Source: Methanobacteriota archaeon
GTDB lineage: Archaea; Thermoplasmatota; Poseidoniia; Poseidoniales; Poseidoniaceae
DNA: 45,346 bases
Direction of reading: 5' to 3'
Assembly (NCBI GenBank): GCA_011524855.1
Contig: WTJK01000041.1
Coordinates: 1 to 45,346 of the forward strand
Translations under genes and position numbers: made by a program
Notes under the pieces: model-generated
The model's input: the letters and a program-made list of their open reading frames with translations, nothing else
Database searches by the model: none
Told to the model about the DNA's origin: nothing
In this document: one piece after another, positions 36,634 to 45,346 of the stretch
Numbering within the stretch: position 1 is the first letter of the stretch
How the letters are laid out: each line of letters opens with the position of its first letter

Positions 36634-37341
36634 TCAGAAGTCCAGGTCGTCGTCCACGAGGTTTTTCGCGTCCTCAAGTGCTCGTTTCAATGCCTGACGT
36701 TCGTTTTGACGCTGACGAACCTCGATCGCTTCCAAGATTTCAATGGCGTCGTCGTCCAACCCTTTCGGTGTGTCTGAGGCCACTTGAATGCGGTCGGTCA
36801 GGGCGGTGTCCTCACCCGTGCGAGGACTCCGGTCAACGGAAGCAATCGGTAGACTGGGGACCGTTCGAGCTCCGTAGTGTTCGAGTTGCGTTGGGTCCAC
36901 TGAAAACATGCCTTCACCGAGTCGGACGGCGTCCTCCGAGGACGTGACCTGCTGGTTTGGCGAAGTCTGGTTCGCGATGTCGCGAAGCACATTGGTTTTC
37001 TCCCGTTGCTTCAGGCGCTCAAACACCGCTTCGACGTCGTCGTGTGTCGGAAGCGGCGATGCGGGGTTCAGAGCGTGAGCACGGCGTTGCTGTTCCATCA
37101 GGGTCGGTCCGTGCACCTCGTCATGATCGTGGCGATGCGGGGCGGCTGCCATGGCCATGATCTCCTTGGCCAGTTGCCCCAACGGGTCGTCCGGTGGTCG
37201 AGCAGCCAAACGTTCTCGGACCGTTCGGTGGTGACGAATGCAAGGACCGCATCGTTGCTGAGCACCGGTGTCGGGGGCATCGCACCACAAGCAACACGCC
37301 TGGAACCCGAGTTCGTGCATGGCTTTGCGAGGCATGGACAC
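36634..37341 (-). CDS. Conserved-looking hypothetical protein with N-terminal zinc-binding Cys/His cluster
   Basis: FQACCLWCDAPDTGAQQRCGPCIRHHRTVRERL, charged middle and acidic C-terminus (VDDDLDF). Confidence 0.6.
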   Translation of the reverse strand: MSMPRKAMHELGFQACCLWCDAPDTGAQQRCGPCIRHHRTVRERLAARPPDDPLGQLAKEIMAMAAAPHRHDHDEVHGPTLMEQQRRAHALNPASPLPTHDDVEAVFERLKQREKTNVLRDIANQTSPNQQVTSSEDAVRLGEGMFSVDPTQLEHYGARTVPSLPIASVDRSPRTGEDTALTDRIQVASDTPKGLDDDAIEILEAIEVRQRQNERQALKRALEDAKNLVDDDLDF

Positions 37342-37423
37342 GGTGACCGTAGCAAACCATGCTCGTCAACCACATGAACCCTCGGACACGAGGATTCAAG
37401 GTTGACCCTGCCCTGCTGGCATC

Positions 37424-38386
37424 ATGGGACGCCGTGATCCTCGTGCAGATGCACTGGACGACGACCCCTTCAGTGGGCTCCGTCCATCGCCCAAACAGAG
37501 GGTGCACCGCGTTCACCAGCATGTCGACCGGGATGGGACCGTCCACATCGATGCTCCACCTGCCTTTGCCGCAGCGATGGCACAGTTTTTCGGACAAGAA
37601 GCATGGCAGCAGCCCGCTCATCACCAGGGCAAAATCTGGCATTTCAGCGATGTCGAAAAACAGCACCTCCGCCTTGCCATGGGAGCGTTTACGCTGGCAC
37701 TCGGCTTCATGGCGGTTGGGGGCCTGGGCGGCCTTGCACTGTACGGAACATCGACGTGGGTGGTCATGCTGTTGCTGTCGATGCCCGTGATGTTTGTCGC
37801 CATCGGTCCAGCGTTTCTTTTTCACGAGATCGGGCACAAATTGGTGGCCAAGCGCAACGGTTGTTGGGCAGAATTCCGGGCCGACCCGAAAGGCTTGCAG
37901 TTTGGCATTGTGTTGTCATTGCTGCTCGGTTTCCTGTTCATGGCTCCCGGGGCCGTGATGGTGGCCGGGCTGGTCAGCCGGCGTCAAAACGGGCACATTG
38001 CCGTGGCCGGACCGTTGACCAACCTTGGCTTGTTCATCGTCGGTATCCCGTTCTGGGGCTTGGTACTGGGGCTTTCTGGGGCGTTTGAAGCTCCGGCTGC
38101 CGCCCTCGCTGAACGGACGTACTTCCACGAAGGTCGGCTGGTGTGGCAGAGCATGCTCATCGATTGTGGCATTTACTGGCTGGGTGCCAACCTCGTCTTG
38201 GGGTTGTTCAACATGCTGCCCTTCGGCCCGCTCGACGGGCTGAAGGTGAGGGATTGGAACGAAAGCGCCTTTTTCGCTGTGCTTCTGATTTTTGCCGTGC
38301 CCGTTGCCGCCATGGTGTTGGGTTACTGGTCGCCCACCACCTTGCTCGCCACGGTGGCTGAACCGATCTCAAACTTGGTTCGTTAG
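37424..38386 (+). CDS. Membrane-embedded zinc metalloprotease, M50/site-2-protease-like
   Basis: FLFHEIGHKLVAKRNG (HExxH), VAGPLTNLGLFIVG, GLFNMLPFGPLDGLKVRDWN, several TM segments. Confidence 0.85.
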   Translation: MGRRDPRADALDDDPFSGLRPSPKQRVHRVHQHVDRDGTVHIDAPPAFAAAMAQFFGQEAWQQPAHHQGKIWHFSDVEKQHLRLAMGAFTLALGFMAVGGLGGLALYGTSTWVVMLLLSMPVMFVAIGPAFLFHEIGHKLVAKRNGCWAEFRADPKGLQFGIVLSLLLGFLFMAPGAVMVAGLVSRRQNGHIAVAGPLTNLGLFIVGIPFWGLVLGLSGAFEAPAAALAERTYFHEGRLVWQSMLIDCGIYWLGANLVLGLFNMLPFGPLDGLKVRDWNESAFFAVLLIFAVPVAAMVLGYWSPTTLLATVAEPISNLVR

Positions 38387-38550
38387 CCTCAGAACACTCG
38401 ATGTCCGCTCCATGCTCCAGCTGCGGCTTTGTCGTGCATGCATGCAGCTGTTTGCTGGACAGCGTCCACAGTCAGGCCAGCATGGAAAAACCCACCGATA
38501 AGGACCCTTTTTCGTGCATCAAGAAACATGCCAGAGCAACGTTTGCACGG

Positions 38551-40311
38551 TCAGAGGTAAGCGTTCCGAATGGGGCTTTCGTCAAGGTGGAAAAACGAGT
38601 AGGTTGCCCACCAAGTAATGGTATCAAGGGCGTCCACGAGGTTGCTGGTCCCACTGTGCTCTTCACCGTAATCTTTGCCAGTGGTGTCCATCCAGTCAAT
38701 CATTTCATCGAGGGTGTCGCACGTTTGGTGGTAGCAGTGGTAACCGTCCACCAATCCACCAAAACCCATGGTGACGGTGCCAAGGTTGTCTTGGAACGTG
38801 GCGTGGTCGGATCGAGCGGTGGTGTCTTCGTACACGATGATCTCAGGACGGTCTTTGGCAATCCAATCGTCCACTTTCCACGTTTCAGCAGGCAGGTCGG
38901 TACCAACGAGCGTGGACATTTGTTCTTCAACGCCGATGGCATCAGAACCGATCCAAAGAGCCAAACCAACCATGCCGGGTTGATTCATGATATCGTGGTC
39001 AAGGCTGGGTCCGATGTACACACGCATTGGCCATACTTCCTCGTCTTTTGGATAACCGTCGGGGTCAACCTGTGGTTGGGGGTCGCAGCCGCCTTCGGGG
39101 CCGTGGTTGCCGCCGCAAGGTGCGCCACCGCCGCCGGGCCAGTTGACACCTGCCATGTCCAAATTGACATAATTGGTGACCTCAACTTGCGGGTTGTCGT
39201 TCTTCACCCATTCGTCGGTCCAGAAATCACTCCCACGCTTCCCACCTTCTTCACCGGACCACAAACAGAACACCATCGTGTTCCGAGTTTGGTAGTTGGC
39301 CATTGCTTCTGCCACGGTGAGGACCATGCTGGTGCCGGCCGTGTTGTCGTATGCTCCAACTCGGGTGCCGTACGTACGGCCGAAGATGTGCGGGTCAAGA
39401 ACAGCGCCGTTAACGGGAGGTGCGATGTCGAAGTGAGCGCCGAACACCATCCACTTGTCTGGATCAATTTCGCCGTAGCGGTAGCCGCAGATGTTGTACG
39501 CCTCAGGGTTCTGCGCTCCCGTCATTAAGGAGTCGTAAGTGAAACGCTGCACGATGACTTCCAGACCAAAATTTTCCATGGTTTGACGGAGGTGAAGTGC
39601 AGCATCCTCGTAAGCAGCGTTCCCCTGCCCCGCCCAACGATCAAGGTAACCAACGGCCCCGTCCACCGCATCGGTTGGGTCGGATGTTTGGTCTGACAGC
39701 GATGAAAGGAAATTGAACGTGGTGCGGCCGTTCACAACGCCGGTGGAGTGTCGGCCACCCTCCGTTTCGGGATACGCCGGTGCCATCGGGCGCTCGATGG
39801 GGACACGCAGCGCGAACACTGGCCCACCGCTCGAATTTGATGGTACGATCGTGTCCAGACTTCCGTTCTCTCCAGCCGTGCGTTGAACGCCGGGGTTATC
39901 GTTGCGGTCTTGCCCGTCCCGTTGGTACCACGTTCGCCAGGACTCCTCTGACGATCGAACAGGCCAGTTTTCCCTACCGAGATCGCCAAAGAGGATGATT
40001 GCCGTGTCGGTTCGGGGTGGGGCGAGCACGGAGAGAAGCACTGATTCACCGGCGTTGAGGTCAACCACGGTTGAGTTTTGTACAAATCCAGTATCTGGGT
40101 TCATCAACAAATAGGGCACGAACGCAGACACATCCGCATCGGCAGTGATGGTGACGCCCTGGAACACACCTCCGGTGAACATTGAGGGGGTGACGCTCAC
40201 GTCGCCAAGGGAATCGAAACCCTCGTTATCACCCTCTCCAAAACAGCCAGAAAGCGGGGCCATCACCACGAGGCAGACAAGAAGAACGGGTTGAACAAAA
40301 CGCTGTCCCAT
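38551..40311 (-). CDS. Secreted M28-family metallopeptidase lipoprotein
   Basis: MGQRFVQPVLLVCLVVMAPLSGCFGEGDNEG; VFGAHFDIAPPV, GAYDNTAGTSMVLTVAEAM, VFCLWSGEEGGKRGSDFW, NLDMAGVNW, ARSDHATFQD. Confidence 0.9.
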   Translation of the reverse strand: MGQRFVQPVLLVCLVVMAPLSGCFGEGDNEGFDSLGDVSVTPSMFTGGVFQGVTITADADVSAFVPYLLMNPDTGFVQNSTVVDLNAGESVLLSVLAPPRTDTAIILFGDLGRENWPVRSSEESWRTWYQRDGQDRNDNPGVQRTAGENGSLDTIVPSNSSGGPVFALRVPIERPMAPAYPETEGGRHSTGVVNGRTTFNFLSSLSDQTSDPTDAVDGAVGYLDRWAGQGNAAYEDAALHLRQTMENFGLEVIVQRFTYDSLMTGAQNPEAYNICGYRYGEIDPDKWMVFGAHFDIAPPVNGAVLDPHIFGRTYGTRVGAYDNTAGTSMVLTVAEAMANYQTRNTMVFCLWSGEEGGKRGSDFWTDEWVKNDNPQVEVTNYVNLDMAGVNWPGGGGAPCGGNHGPEGGCDPQPQVDPDGYPKDEEVWPMRVYIGPSLDHDIMNQPGMVGLALWIGSDAIGVEEQMSTLVGTDLPAETWKVDDWIAKDRPEIIVYEDTTARSDHATFQDNLGTVTMGFGGLVDGYHCYHQTCDTLDEMIDWMDTTGKDYGEEHSGTSNLVDALDTITWWATYSFFHLDESPIRNAYL

Positions 40312-40621
40312 TGAACCCCCGTTGCGGTTCACCTTCTCAAGGTCTGCCCTTTGATGAACCGATTCATTGATGGGGGAACGGGTCCAATACAACCTCGGGG
40401 ACATGCAGAAACAAACACGACGAGAACGGATAGAGGGGCGAAGGGAACACCATCTCTTCAGTCGACATCGTATTGAAACGGTGAACGATGCAAAGTGTCC
40501 GCTGATTGAAGGTTAACGCTGCGACCACTTCAAAATCTCTGGCCACCTTTCTGACCGGTTGCGAAAAGAGAGGCGATGCAGCTCAACAGTGATGCTGTGA
40601 AATTGCGAATCGAAGCGCCGC

Positions 40622-41296
40622 TCACGCTTCTTCATCGAGCGCTGGGTATGTTTTGGACGCTTTCCGGTCCTGAAGAATTGACAGCGTGAGCGCCACCGTA
40701 CCGACGGTAGCCAGCAGGGCAAGCAAGACGATCACGTCCTCCGTGCCTGCATCACTGTCACCTTGGACGCCGGATTCGGTGGTGGCCGCTTCGTTCTCAT
40801 CCTCGCAGCCCACGCCGAAGCAGTCGCCTGCGGTGGGCCCGTCTTCCACGTGGACGTCTTCGTGAACCACAACGGTGTACATGCGTGTGGTGTTGGTGCC
40901 GTTAAAGGAGTGAACAATCCAGTACGTGTGGTTGCCCACCGTAGCGTTGGCTGGAACGACGTACGTGGTTGAGGTGAAACACCCCTCGTCCACCTTTGAC
41001 CCGTTTTCGTCAAGCTCACAGGTGTTGGTCAGCACTGAACTGGTGTAGTCTGCGCTGGCGTTGTAGGCGCCGTTCATGTCGGTGTCAAATTGGACGGTGA
41101 TGGTGGCGTTGGTACGTGTGTCTTCCATGCGAAACCAGAGAGCGTTGCCCTGTACGAAGGCCGCATCGGACACGTTGCCGTTGATGGCGCCGGTGTCGTT
41201 GACGATCACCGTGAGCGTTTTTTGTTCGTGTGCCTGCGCTTGGCCGACTGCCAGACTGAGCAACAACACGACCGCAAGGAACGCGTTGAGGCGCAT
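40622..41296 (-). CDS. Secreted protein with C-terminal TM anchor (function unknown)
   Basis: Signal peptide MRLNAFLAVVLLLSLAVGQAQAHE; repeated NAT/NGT motifs; C-terminal DVIVLLALLATVGTVALTLSILQDRK. The ORF track extension to 42049 runs antisense through the LVIVD gene. Confidence 0.7.
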   Translation of the reverse strand: MRLNAFLAVVLLLSLAVGQAQAHEQKTLTVIVNDTGAINGNVSDAAFVQGNALWFRMEDTRTNATITVQFDTDMNGAYNASADYTSSVLTNTCELDENGSKVDEGCFTSTTYVVPANATVGNHTYWIVHSFNGTNTTRMYTVVVHEDVHVEDGPTAGDCFGVGCEDENEAATTESGVQGDSDAGTEDVIVLLALLATVGTVALTLSILQDRKASKTYPALDEEA

Positions 41297-41353
41297 GTCC
41301 CGCCCACGTGCCTGCGTCATAAAGACCAAACGGAAGCAAAGGCACGCCGTGGC

Positions 41354-43147
41354 ATGGGCGGAAAAGAGACAGCGCTGGCACTGTGCGTGTTGGTCTTGAT
41401 TTCTTCTGTCACCGTTCTCGTTCTCGGTGACGACGATGCCACGGGTGAGACCCCACCCAACCCATCGTTGGCGAACGGCGACCCGTTGTTCCAAGGCGAG
41501 GGTCACGACCACAGCAACGCCAGCCAGCACGTGGCCGGCTCCGACAACATGGAACTGCTGGATTTCAACCCCCTCACCACGCCGGGCAACGCCGAAGTGC
41601 AGGTCGCCTCGACCGCTGACGGGCGAACCTACGCCTACCTTGCGGGATGGAACGACATGCACATCGTGGACGTGACCGACCCGGAAAACACCGAGGTCGT
41701 GGGCGTGTTCAACGACCCCAACACGCAAGTGCTCGACGTCAAATACCTCGAGTACAACGGACGCGAATACATCATTCAGCAGAACCAACTCGTCGACCCG
41801 GGCAACGCCGACCCCAACGTGGGGGAGTGGAGCGAGCCTTCGCAGGTCTCTGCGGTTCTGATCGACGTGACGGACAAAACCAACCCCACGTGGATTGATT
41901 CCTGGTACGACGTTGACCACCCCACCGGGCCGCACAACCTCTACACCCACATGATCGACGGCGAGTGGTACCTGTTCATTGCTAACCCCGATTACGGCGA
42001 GTGCAACGATTCCATCGGGGAAGCCTGCGGGGGCGTCACCATCGCCCATCTCAATCTCGACGGTTCAGCTGCCCGAAACCTCAACGGTGTTCCGGCTTCA
42101 GGCCTCGGTCACACCATCGTGAAGGTGGGCGAATACGAGGTGGCTTGGTCGACCACGCGCGGCGGCTGGATCTACATTCACGACATGACCGTCCAAACGT
42201 GGCCGGGCGAAGACCCCACGGACCCACGGTTCGGTCGGACTTTTGTCTACGGCAGCTATTGGGAAGCGGGTCTTCGCATCGGCGATGTGACCGACGTCCC
42301 GCATCCCGTCAACTCGCCCGAAGCCTACACCGTCCATGCGACCCTGTGCAAAACCGGCCAAGGCAACCCGCTTTTGTGCCGGTGGCGAGCACCCGAAGTA
42401 GGGCAATGGATGGACTTCCTTGACCTCGATGAGGACGGTCAGCCCGACAGCGGCACCACGGGCAACGAAAACGGCGGGCGCGTGTCCTACATTCACTACG
42501 CAGAACCCTATCCTGAGATGGTGGATTTGTCGCACGTTGGTTACTCGGACGAACCCGTCCACTTGGTCACGGCAGCGGTGGAAGTGTTGTCCACCCACGT
42601 CGGCACGGGCATCATCTACCTGATTGACACCACGGACTACGTTCTCGAGGACGGTCAGTTTCGGTTCCTGCCTCGTTTGATTCGGGATTGGGAGATCCCG
42701 TATGCCGAAGACCACTGTTACGGCGCTGACTGTGAGGCGCACCCCAACGACGACGAGTGGCTCCTGTTTTCGCCTCACAACCTTGACACCACGCACTTTG
42801 AGACCACCGAATCCACCGACCAAAGCCTTGGCGGCGGCTGGGACGGGCGCCTGTACATCTCTCACTACCATGCAGGTCTTTGGGTCGTGGATGTCGAAAC
42901 CCTCGTGGCACCTACGGATCCCAACGACCGCATCGGCACCCACGCCGAGGCCACCGTGGCATACTACCTGCCTCACGGGGAAGACGGCACGCCCCTGGAC
43001 TCCAGCTTCTACGACTTCGGCTGGGTGCCCTTTTTGTGGGCGGTTGAACATCACGACGGCATCACGTACGCCTCGTGCATCTCCACCGGCCTCTACCTCG
43101 TTCAGTTGGACATCGATGAACCGTACCGCTTGGAAGGGACGCTATGA
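41354..43147 (+). CDS. Secreted LVIVD-repeat/beta-propeller-like protein
   Basis: MGGKETALALCVLVLISSVTVLVLGDD; TYAYLAGWNDMHIVDVTDPENTEVVGVFNDP; VLIDVTDKTNPTWIDSW; LYISHYHAGLWVVDVETL. Confidence 0.8.
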   Translation: MGGKETALALCVLVLISSVTVLVLGDDDATGETPPNPSLANGDPLFQGEGHDHSNASQHVAGSDNMELLDFNPLTTPGNAEVQVASTADGRTYAYLAGWNDMHIVDVTDPENTEVVGVFNDPNTQVLDVKYLEYNGREYIIQQNQLVDPGNADPNVGEWSEPSQVSAVLIDVTDKTNPTWIDSWYDVDHPTGPHNLYTHMIDGEWYLFIANPDYGECNDSIGEACGGVTIAHLNLDGSAARNLNGVPASGLGHTIVKVGEYEVAWSTTRGGWIYIHDMTVQTWPGEDPTDPRFGRTFVYGSYWEAGLRIGDVTDVPHPVNSPEAYTVHATLCKTGQGNPLLCRWRAPEVGQWMDFLDLDEDGQPDSGTTGNENGGRVSYIHYAEPYPEMVDLSHVGYSDEPVHLVTAAVEVLSTHVGTGIIYLIDTTDYVLEDGQFRFLPRLIRDWEIPYAEDHCYGADCEAHPNDDEWLLFSPHNLDTTHFETTESTDQSLGGGWDGRLYISHYHAGLWVVDVETLVAPTDPNDRIGTHAEATVAYYLPHGEDGTPLDSSFYDFGWVPFLWAVEHHDGITYASCISTGLYLVQLDIDEPYRLEGTL

Positions 43148-43788
43148 CCAAACCGTTCCTTGCCGCTGCCGTGACCCTGTGCGTGTTGATGGCAGGATGC
43201 ACCGGCCCGGAGACCGTTTCAGCGTGGTCACCTCACGGTGAGTTGATTGACTCGGTTCAGGTCAACGACTTCACGCTTACCACCAGCGAGGGCGAACCGT
43301 GGAATTACGCTGAAGAAGCCGCCAACACCACGCTCGCTGTGGCCTTCCTGTTCACGAATTGCTTGGACATCTGTCCAGTGGTGACGCACAACATGAAGTG
43401 GGTTAAATCCCAATTAACCAGCGAAGAACTGAACCGAACGACGTTCTTGACGGTTACCGTTGACCCTTGGCGAGACAACGTGACGGTCCTTCACGAATGG
43501 AAGACCGGGACGTCCAGCGACTGGACGCATCTGACCGTGACCAACAACGACACCAACAGCGAGCCCATGCAGCGATTGCAGAATGTTTGGCTGAATTTTG
43601 GTGTTGGTCTCACCGTTGAGGACACCAACAACAGTTCCGCCCGTCACCATCCGGACGATTACACCATCAACCACGAAACCGGGACGGTTCTGGTGGACCG
43701 CTTCGGCCAGCAGCGCGTGTGGTGGGGCGACAACGACTGGGTGCTCGACCTGTTCCTTGAGGATCTTCGCCATCTGTTGACCTTGTGA
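43144..43788 (+). CDS. SCO1/SenC family copper-binding lipoprotein
   Basis: Lipobox-like LCVLMAGCTGP; VAFLFTNCLDICPVVTHNMKWVKSQL (CxxxC); FLTVTVDPWRDNVTVL. ATGA overlap with the upstream gene. Confidence 0.88.
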   Translation: MTKPFLAAAVTLCVLMAGCTGPETVSAWSPHGELIDSVQVNDFTLTTSEGEPWNYAEEAANTTLAVAFLFTNCLDICPVVTHNMKWVKSQLTSEELNRTTFLTVTVDPWRDNVTVLHEWKTGTSSDWTHLTVTNNDTNSEPMQRLQNVWLNFGVGLTVEDTNNSSARHHPDDYTINHETGTVLVDRFGQQRVWWGDNDWVLDLFLEDLRHLLTL

Positions 43789-43828
43789 AGCAGCACGCAG
43801 TTTCAAGGTCTTGATGGCCAACAGCAGG

Positions 43829-44371
43829 TCAAGCCATCATCAACGCATCCACCGTTGCCACGTTGCAAAATTCTCCATGAAGGCTGGCCAAGGCGGTGTC
43901 GTGCATGGTATGGGCGTCGTAGAACGTACCGTTCGCATGGTGTCGCCCGAACGTGGCGCAAGCATCCCCGACCAGGTTCACATGAAACCCGAGGTTACCG
44001 GCCATGCGTACCGTCGTTGAAACGCAATGGTTGGTCGTGAGGCCCGCGACGGTGAGGTCCGTTCCACCAAGGTTGCGAAGCACCTTCTCAAGGTCGGTGC
44101 CGATGAAGCCGCTGTTGACCTGCTTCACCACCTCAGGCTCGCCCTTCAGGGGCGTTGCCCACTCGAAAAACGCAAACCCGGGCCGGTCGGGACGCAACGG
44201 GCTGTTCGGTTCTGTCGAAGCGTGACGAACGTGAACCACGGGCCAACCCTGTGTTCGCCAGTGGGTGAGAAGACGTTGGGCGTTCCGCTCAAAGTGAGGG
44301 TTGTTCCGCTCACCCCACACGGGATTGAGGAACCCGGTTTGGCAGTCGATCATCACCAGCGTTCCCGGCAT
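43829..44371 (-). CDS. Cysteine hydrolase (isochorismatase-like)
   Basis: GTLVMIDCQTGFLNP, VNSGFIGTDLEKVLRNLGGTDLTVAGLTTNHCVSTTVRMAGNLGF, LVGDACATF. Confidence 0.92.
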   Translation of the reverse strand: MPGTLVMIDCQTGFLNPVWGERNNPHFERNAQRLLTHWRTQGWPVVHVRHASTEPNSPLRPDRPGFAFFEWATPLKGEPEVVKQVNSGFIGTDLEKVLRNLGGTDLTVAGLTTNHCVSTTVRMAGNLGFHVNLVGDACATFGRHHANGTFYDAHTMHDTALASLHGEFCNVATVDALMMA

Positions 44372-44410
44372 GCTTTTCCGTCCTGTTCCAGCTTTCGCTG
44401 TCAAACGTCC

Positions 44411-45346
44411 TCAGAGTTCGTTGGGGACGGGGGTTTGGTCCATGTGAAGGAAGGCGTAAACGGCCCACCATGTCACGATGTCCCATGAATGCACCAGGTT
44501 GTTGATGCCGGTCGAATCATCGGTTCCCATGTATTCGATCATGGTCTCCATCGTATCGCATTCCCGGTGATAGCACGGGTACCCGTCCACCAATCCATTC
44601 CAACCCAGTGTTGCGACGCCAATGTTCTGAAACGAATCATGGTCGCTACGAGCGGTAGGCGATTCGTAGATGGCCACGGTGTCTTCGTAAATGTCGCCCC
44701 ACAACGGGCTTTCTCCACCCGCGAGCCACGCTTCCCGTCCTCGCTCAATTTCATTTCCGAGGTCGAGGGCGTCAGCACCGATCCATTCAGCGAGGTAGTA
44801 CATGCCAGCTTGGTCAACGACGTCCTCCGTTCCATCCGGCCCGAGATAAACGGAGAGTGCATAATCGCCGGGGTAGTTCACACCGGCCATGTCCAGGTTC
44901 AGGTAGTTGCTGACGGTCACACCATCGGGCAAGTCGTTGGCAAAGGATCGCGAACCCCACAATCCTTCTTCTTCCGAGGACCACAAACAGAACACCATCG
45001 TTCGCCGGGCATCAAACTCTGCAAGCACGCTGGCGGTGGACAGCACCATGCTGGAGCCAGCGGCGTTGTCGTAGGCACCGTGTCGAGTTCCGTAGCCAGG
45101 GATACCTGCTTCAGCACCGGGGGTGAACGCCACGGGTGGAGCGATGTCAAAGTGCGCGCCAAAGACCAACCATTCGTCAGGGTAAACGGTGCCCGTCTTG
45201 TACCCGCAGATGTTCACGGCCCATGCCGTGTTGGACTGGAAACGATGGGTTTGTACGTCCAAGCCGTACCCCTGCATGACGCCCTCGAAGTACGTGATGG
45301 CGTGTTCGTAGGAAGGATTGGCGTTGCCGATCCACCGGTCAAGGTA
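44411..45346 (-). CDS. M28-family metallopeptidase, partial (N-terminus off the right edge), paralog of the 38551-40311 gene
   Basis: VFGAHFDIAPPVAF, GAYDNAAGSSMVLSTASVL, FCLWSSEEEGLWGSRSF, NLDMAGVNYPG, ARSDHDSFQN; the frame remains open to the edge (YLDRWIGNANPSYEHAITYFEGVMQGYG). Confidence 0.9.
   Translation of the reverse strand, partial: YLDRWIGNANPSYEHAITYFEGVMQGYGLDVQTHRFQSNTAWAVNICGYKTGTVYPDEWLVFGAHFDIAPPVAFTPGAEAGIPGYGTRHGAYDNAAGSSMVLSTASVLAEFDARRTMVFCLWSSEEEGLWGSRSFANDLPDGVTVSNYLNLDMAGVNYPGDYALSVYLGPDGTEDVVDQAGMYYLAEWIGADALDLGNEIERGREAWLAGGESPLWGDIYEDTVAIYESPTARSDHDSFQNIGVATLGWNGLVDGYPCYHRECDTMETMIEYMGTDDSTGINNLVHSWDIVTWWAVYAFLHMDQTPVPNEL

Noticed and set aside
38401-39528. 375-aa plus-strand ORF with a Cys-rich start
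   Set aside because: Mostly antisense to the M28 peptidase; the first ~50 residues lie in an intergenic region, but the remainder has no domain-like pattern.
40405-40621. Intergenic region considered for a tRNA or small RNA
   Set aside because: No tRNA-like cloverleaf or CCA-end pattern could be recognised by eye; left uncalled.
41297-42049. N-terminal extension of the 40622..42049 minus-strand ORF
   Set aside because: Runs antisense to the LVIVD gene; a clear signal peptide begins at ATG 41296.
42098-43054. 318-aa minus-strand ORF
   Set aside because: Antisense shadow of the LVIVD-repeat gene.

Overview
The window reads as a GC-rich archaeal genome fragment with dense coding, and its gene content fits Marine Group II Euryarchaeota (Candidatus Poseidoniales). 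The archaeal markers are an L18Ae/LX - prefoldin alpha - FtsY operon, GGGP synthase, a PilT-like ATPase with a KH domain, AlaX and a type-1 rhodopsin. I call about 35 genes. There is no convincing tRNA, rRNA, CRISPR array or transposase. The points most worth follow-up are: (i) an MreB/MamK-like actin followed directly by a long coiled-coil protein, a possible cytoskeletal pair; (ii) a proteorhodopsin with Lys at the usual proton-donor position and Met at the tuning position, preceded by a clear TATA box and followed by a 14-bp UUCG hairpin; (iii) a ferredoxin - divergent geranylgeranyl-reductase-like protein - membrane fatty-acid desaturase cluster in a lineage expected to make isoprenoid ether lipids; (iv) a single-chain tungstate/molybdate-type ABC permease-ATPase fusion, convergent with its substrate-binding lipoprotein and divergent from moeA; (v) a PINA-like ATPase-KH protein with no PIN domain; (vi) a response-regulator receiver domain with a C-terminal membrane anchor; (vii) PurL with an N-terminal PurS-like extension; and (viii) two M28 peptidase paralogs flanking a SCO1/LVIVD block. 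All family assignments come from reading motifs by eye. No database search was run.
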